Source: Candidatus Falkowiibacteriota bacterium
Lineage (GTDB): Bacteria > Patescibacteriota > Patescibacteriia > Patescibacteriales > UBA12465
Length of the DNA: 14,291 nucleotides
Direction of reading: 5' to 3'
Assembly: GCA_903937325.1 (NCBI GenBank)
Contig: CAIZYV010000048.1
Coordinates: 1-14,291 of the forward strand
The notes under the pieces were generated by a model that worked only from the letters and a program-made list of their open reading frames with translations, did no database searches and had not been told where the DNA came from. Made by a program: the position numbers and the translations under genes. Positions within the stretch are counted from its first letter, which is position 1. Each line of letters starts with the position of its first letter. Positions 13,988 through 14,291 of the stretch are shown one piece after another.

Positions 13988-14291
13988 ATGAAATTACTTA
14001 AAGAATTCAAAGAATTTGCCATCAAGGGTAATGTTTTAGATTTGGCAACAGCGGTTATTATTGGCGGCGCTTTCGGAAAAATCGTCTCCTCCCTAGTAGC
14101 TGATATTATCATGCCCCTAATCGGGCTATTAAGCGGCGGGTCAAATTTCAGCACCTGGAAAATTATCTTGCGGCCAGAAATAAAAGACACTTCAGGGGTA
14201 ATAGCCAGAGCGGCTTTGAGCTTAAATGCCGGTGCTTTTATACAAAATATCGTTGATTTTCTTATTATTGCCGGTTCTGTCTTTCTAATGA
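13988..14291 (+). CDS. mscL: Large-conductance mechanosensitive channel MscL (3' end outside window)
   Basis: The frame is open from ATG 13988 to the window edge, giving 101 codons of a protein normally about 130-150 residues long. The N-terminal amphipathic helix and first membrane helix follow the MscL signature closely: KEFKEFAIKGNVLDLATAVI (5-24), then GGAFGKIVSSLVADIIMP (26-43) lining the pore, a periplasmic loop (about 50-85) and the start of the second helix GAFIQNIVDFLIIAGSVF (82-99). MscL opens under high membrane tension and releases solutes during osmotic downshock. The loop is somewhat longer than in E. coli. The gene is divergent from the hypothetical gene at 13278. No Shine-Dalgarno sequence is seen before the ATG. 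Confidence 0.95.
   Translation, partial: MKLLKEFKEFAIKGNVLDLATAVIIGGAFGKIVSSLVADIIMPLIGLLSGGSNFSTWKIILRPEIKDTSGVIARAALSLNAGAFIQNIVDFLIIAGSVFLM

Noticed and set aside
1..14291. CRISPR array, insertion sequence, prophage, toxin-antitoxin or new defence system
   Set aside because: No direct-repeat array, transposase, integrase, terminal inverted repeats or paired small toxin/antitoxin genes are visible. The genes are ordinary housekeeping, transport and stress functions.

Overview
The window looks like an ordinary stretch of chromosome from a small-genome, AT-rich bacterium. It most resembles the Candidate Phyla Radiation (Patescibacteria, Parcubacteria-like). This assignment is inference. It rests on short AT-rich spacers, no visible Shine-Dalgarno sequence before any start, many genes with their own promoter and terminator, and the gene set (PIN-PhoH ATPase, SIMPL protein, ABC-F ATPase, P-type ATPase, MscL). 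TGA acts as a real stop (for example the phoH-like gene ends in TGA directly before a terminator hairpin), so the UGA=Gly code of Gracilibacteria/SR1 does not apply.

Layout: 1-964 (+), 3' part of a PAS-histidine kinase cut by the window edge, ended by a two-way terminator. 1021-2106 (-), membrane-anchored calcineurin-like phosphoesterase. 2195-3598 (-), PIN-PhoH ATPase. 3722-4252 (-), YjjX-type inosine/xanthosine triphosphatase. 4332-4862 (+), unassigned multi-pass membrane protein, divergent from yjjX. 4923-6383 (-), ABC-F ATPase. 6507-7199 (-), YceI-like lipoprotein. 7302-7637 and 7685-8260 (+), HxlR regulator and flavodoxin-fold quinone/NAD(P)H oxidoreductase, probably one operon divergent from the YceI gene. 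8314-10866 (-), MgtA-like P-type ATPase. 10975-11712 (-), SIMPL-domain protein. 11781-13169 (-), Nramp-related transporter lacking the classic metal-binding motif. 13278-13859 (-), unassigned protein. 13988-14291 (+), 5' part of mscL, cut by the window edge.

How genes may work together: the best-supported local circuit is the YceI / HxlR / flavodoxin group. Two divergent promoters overlap at their -35 boxes, and an inverted repeat lies between -35 and -10 of the hxlR promoter, which suggests redox- or electrophile-responsive control. The P-type ATPase, the Nramp-related carrier and MscL hint at cation and osmotic homeostasis, but they are separate transcription units and the link is inference. 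There is no insertion sequence, phage gene, CRISPR array, tRNA or rRNA, no gene-free stretch over 300 bases, and nothing that looks like a new defence or mobile system. The points of interest are regulatory architecture and motif variants in known families.
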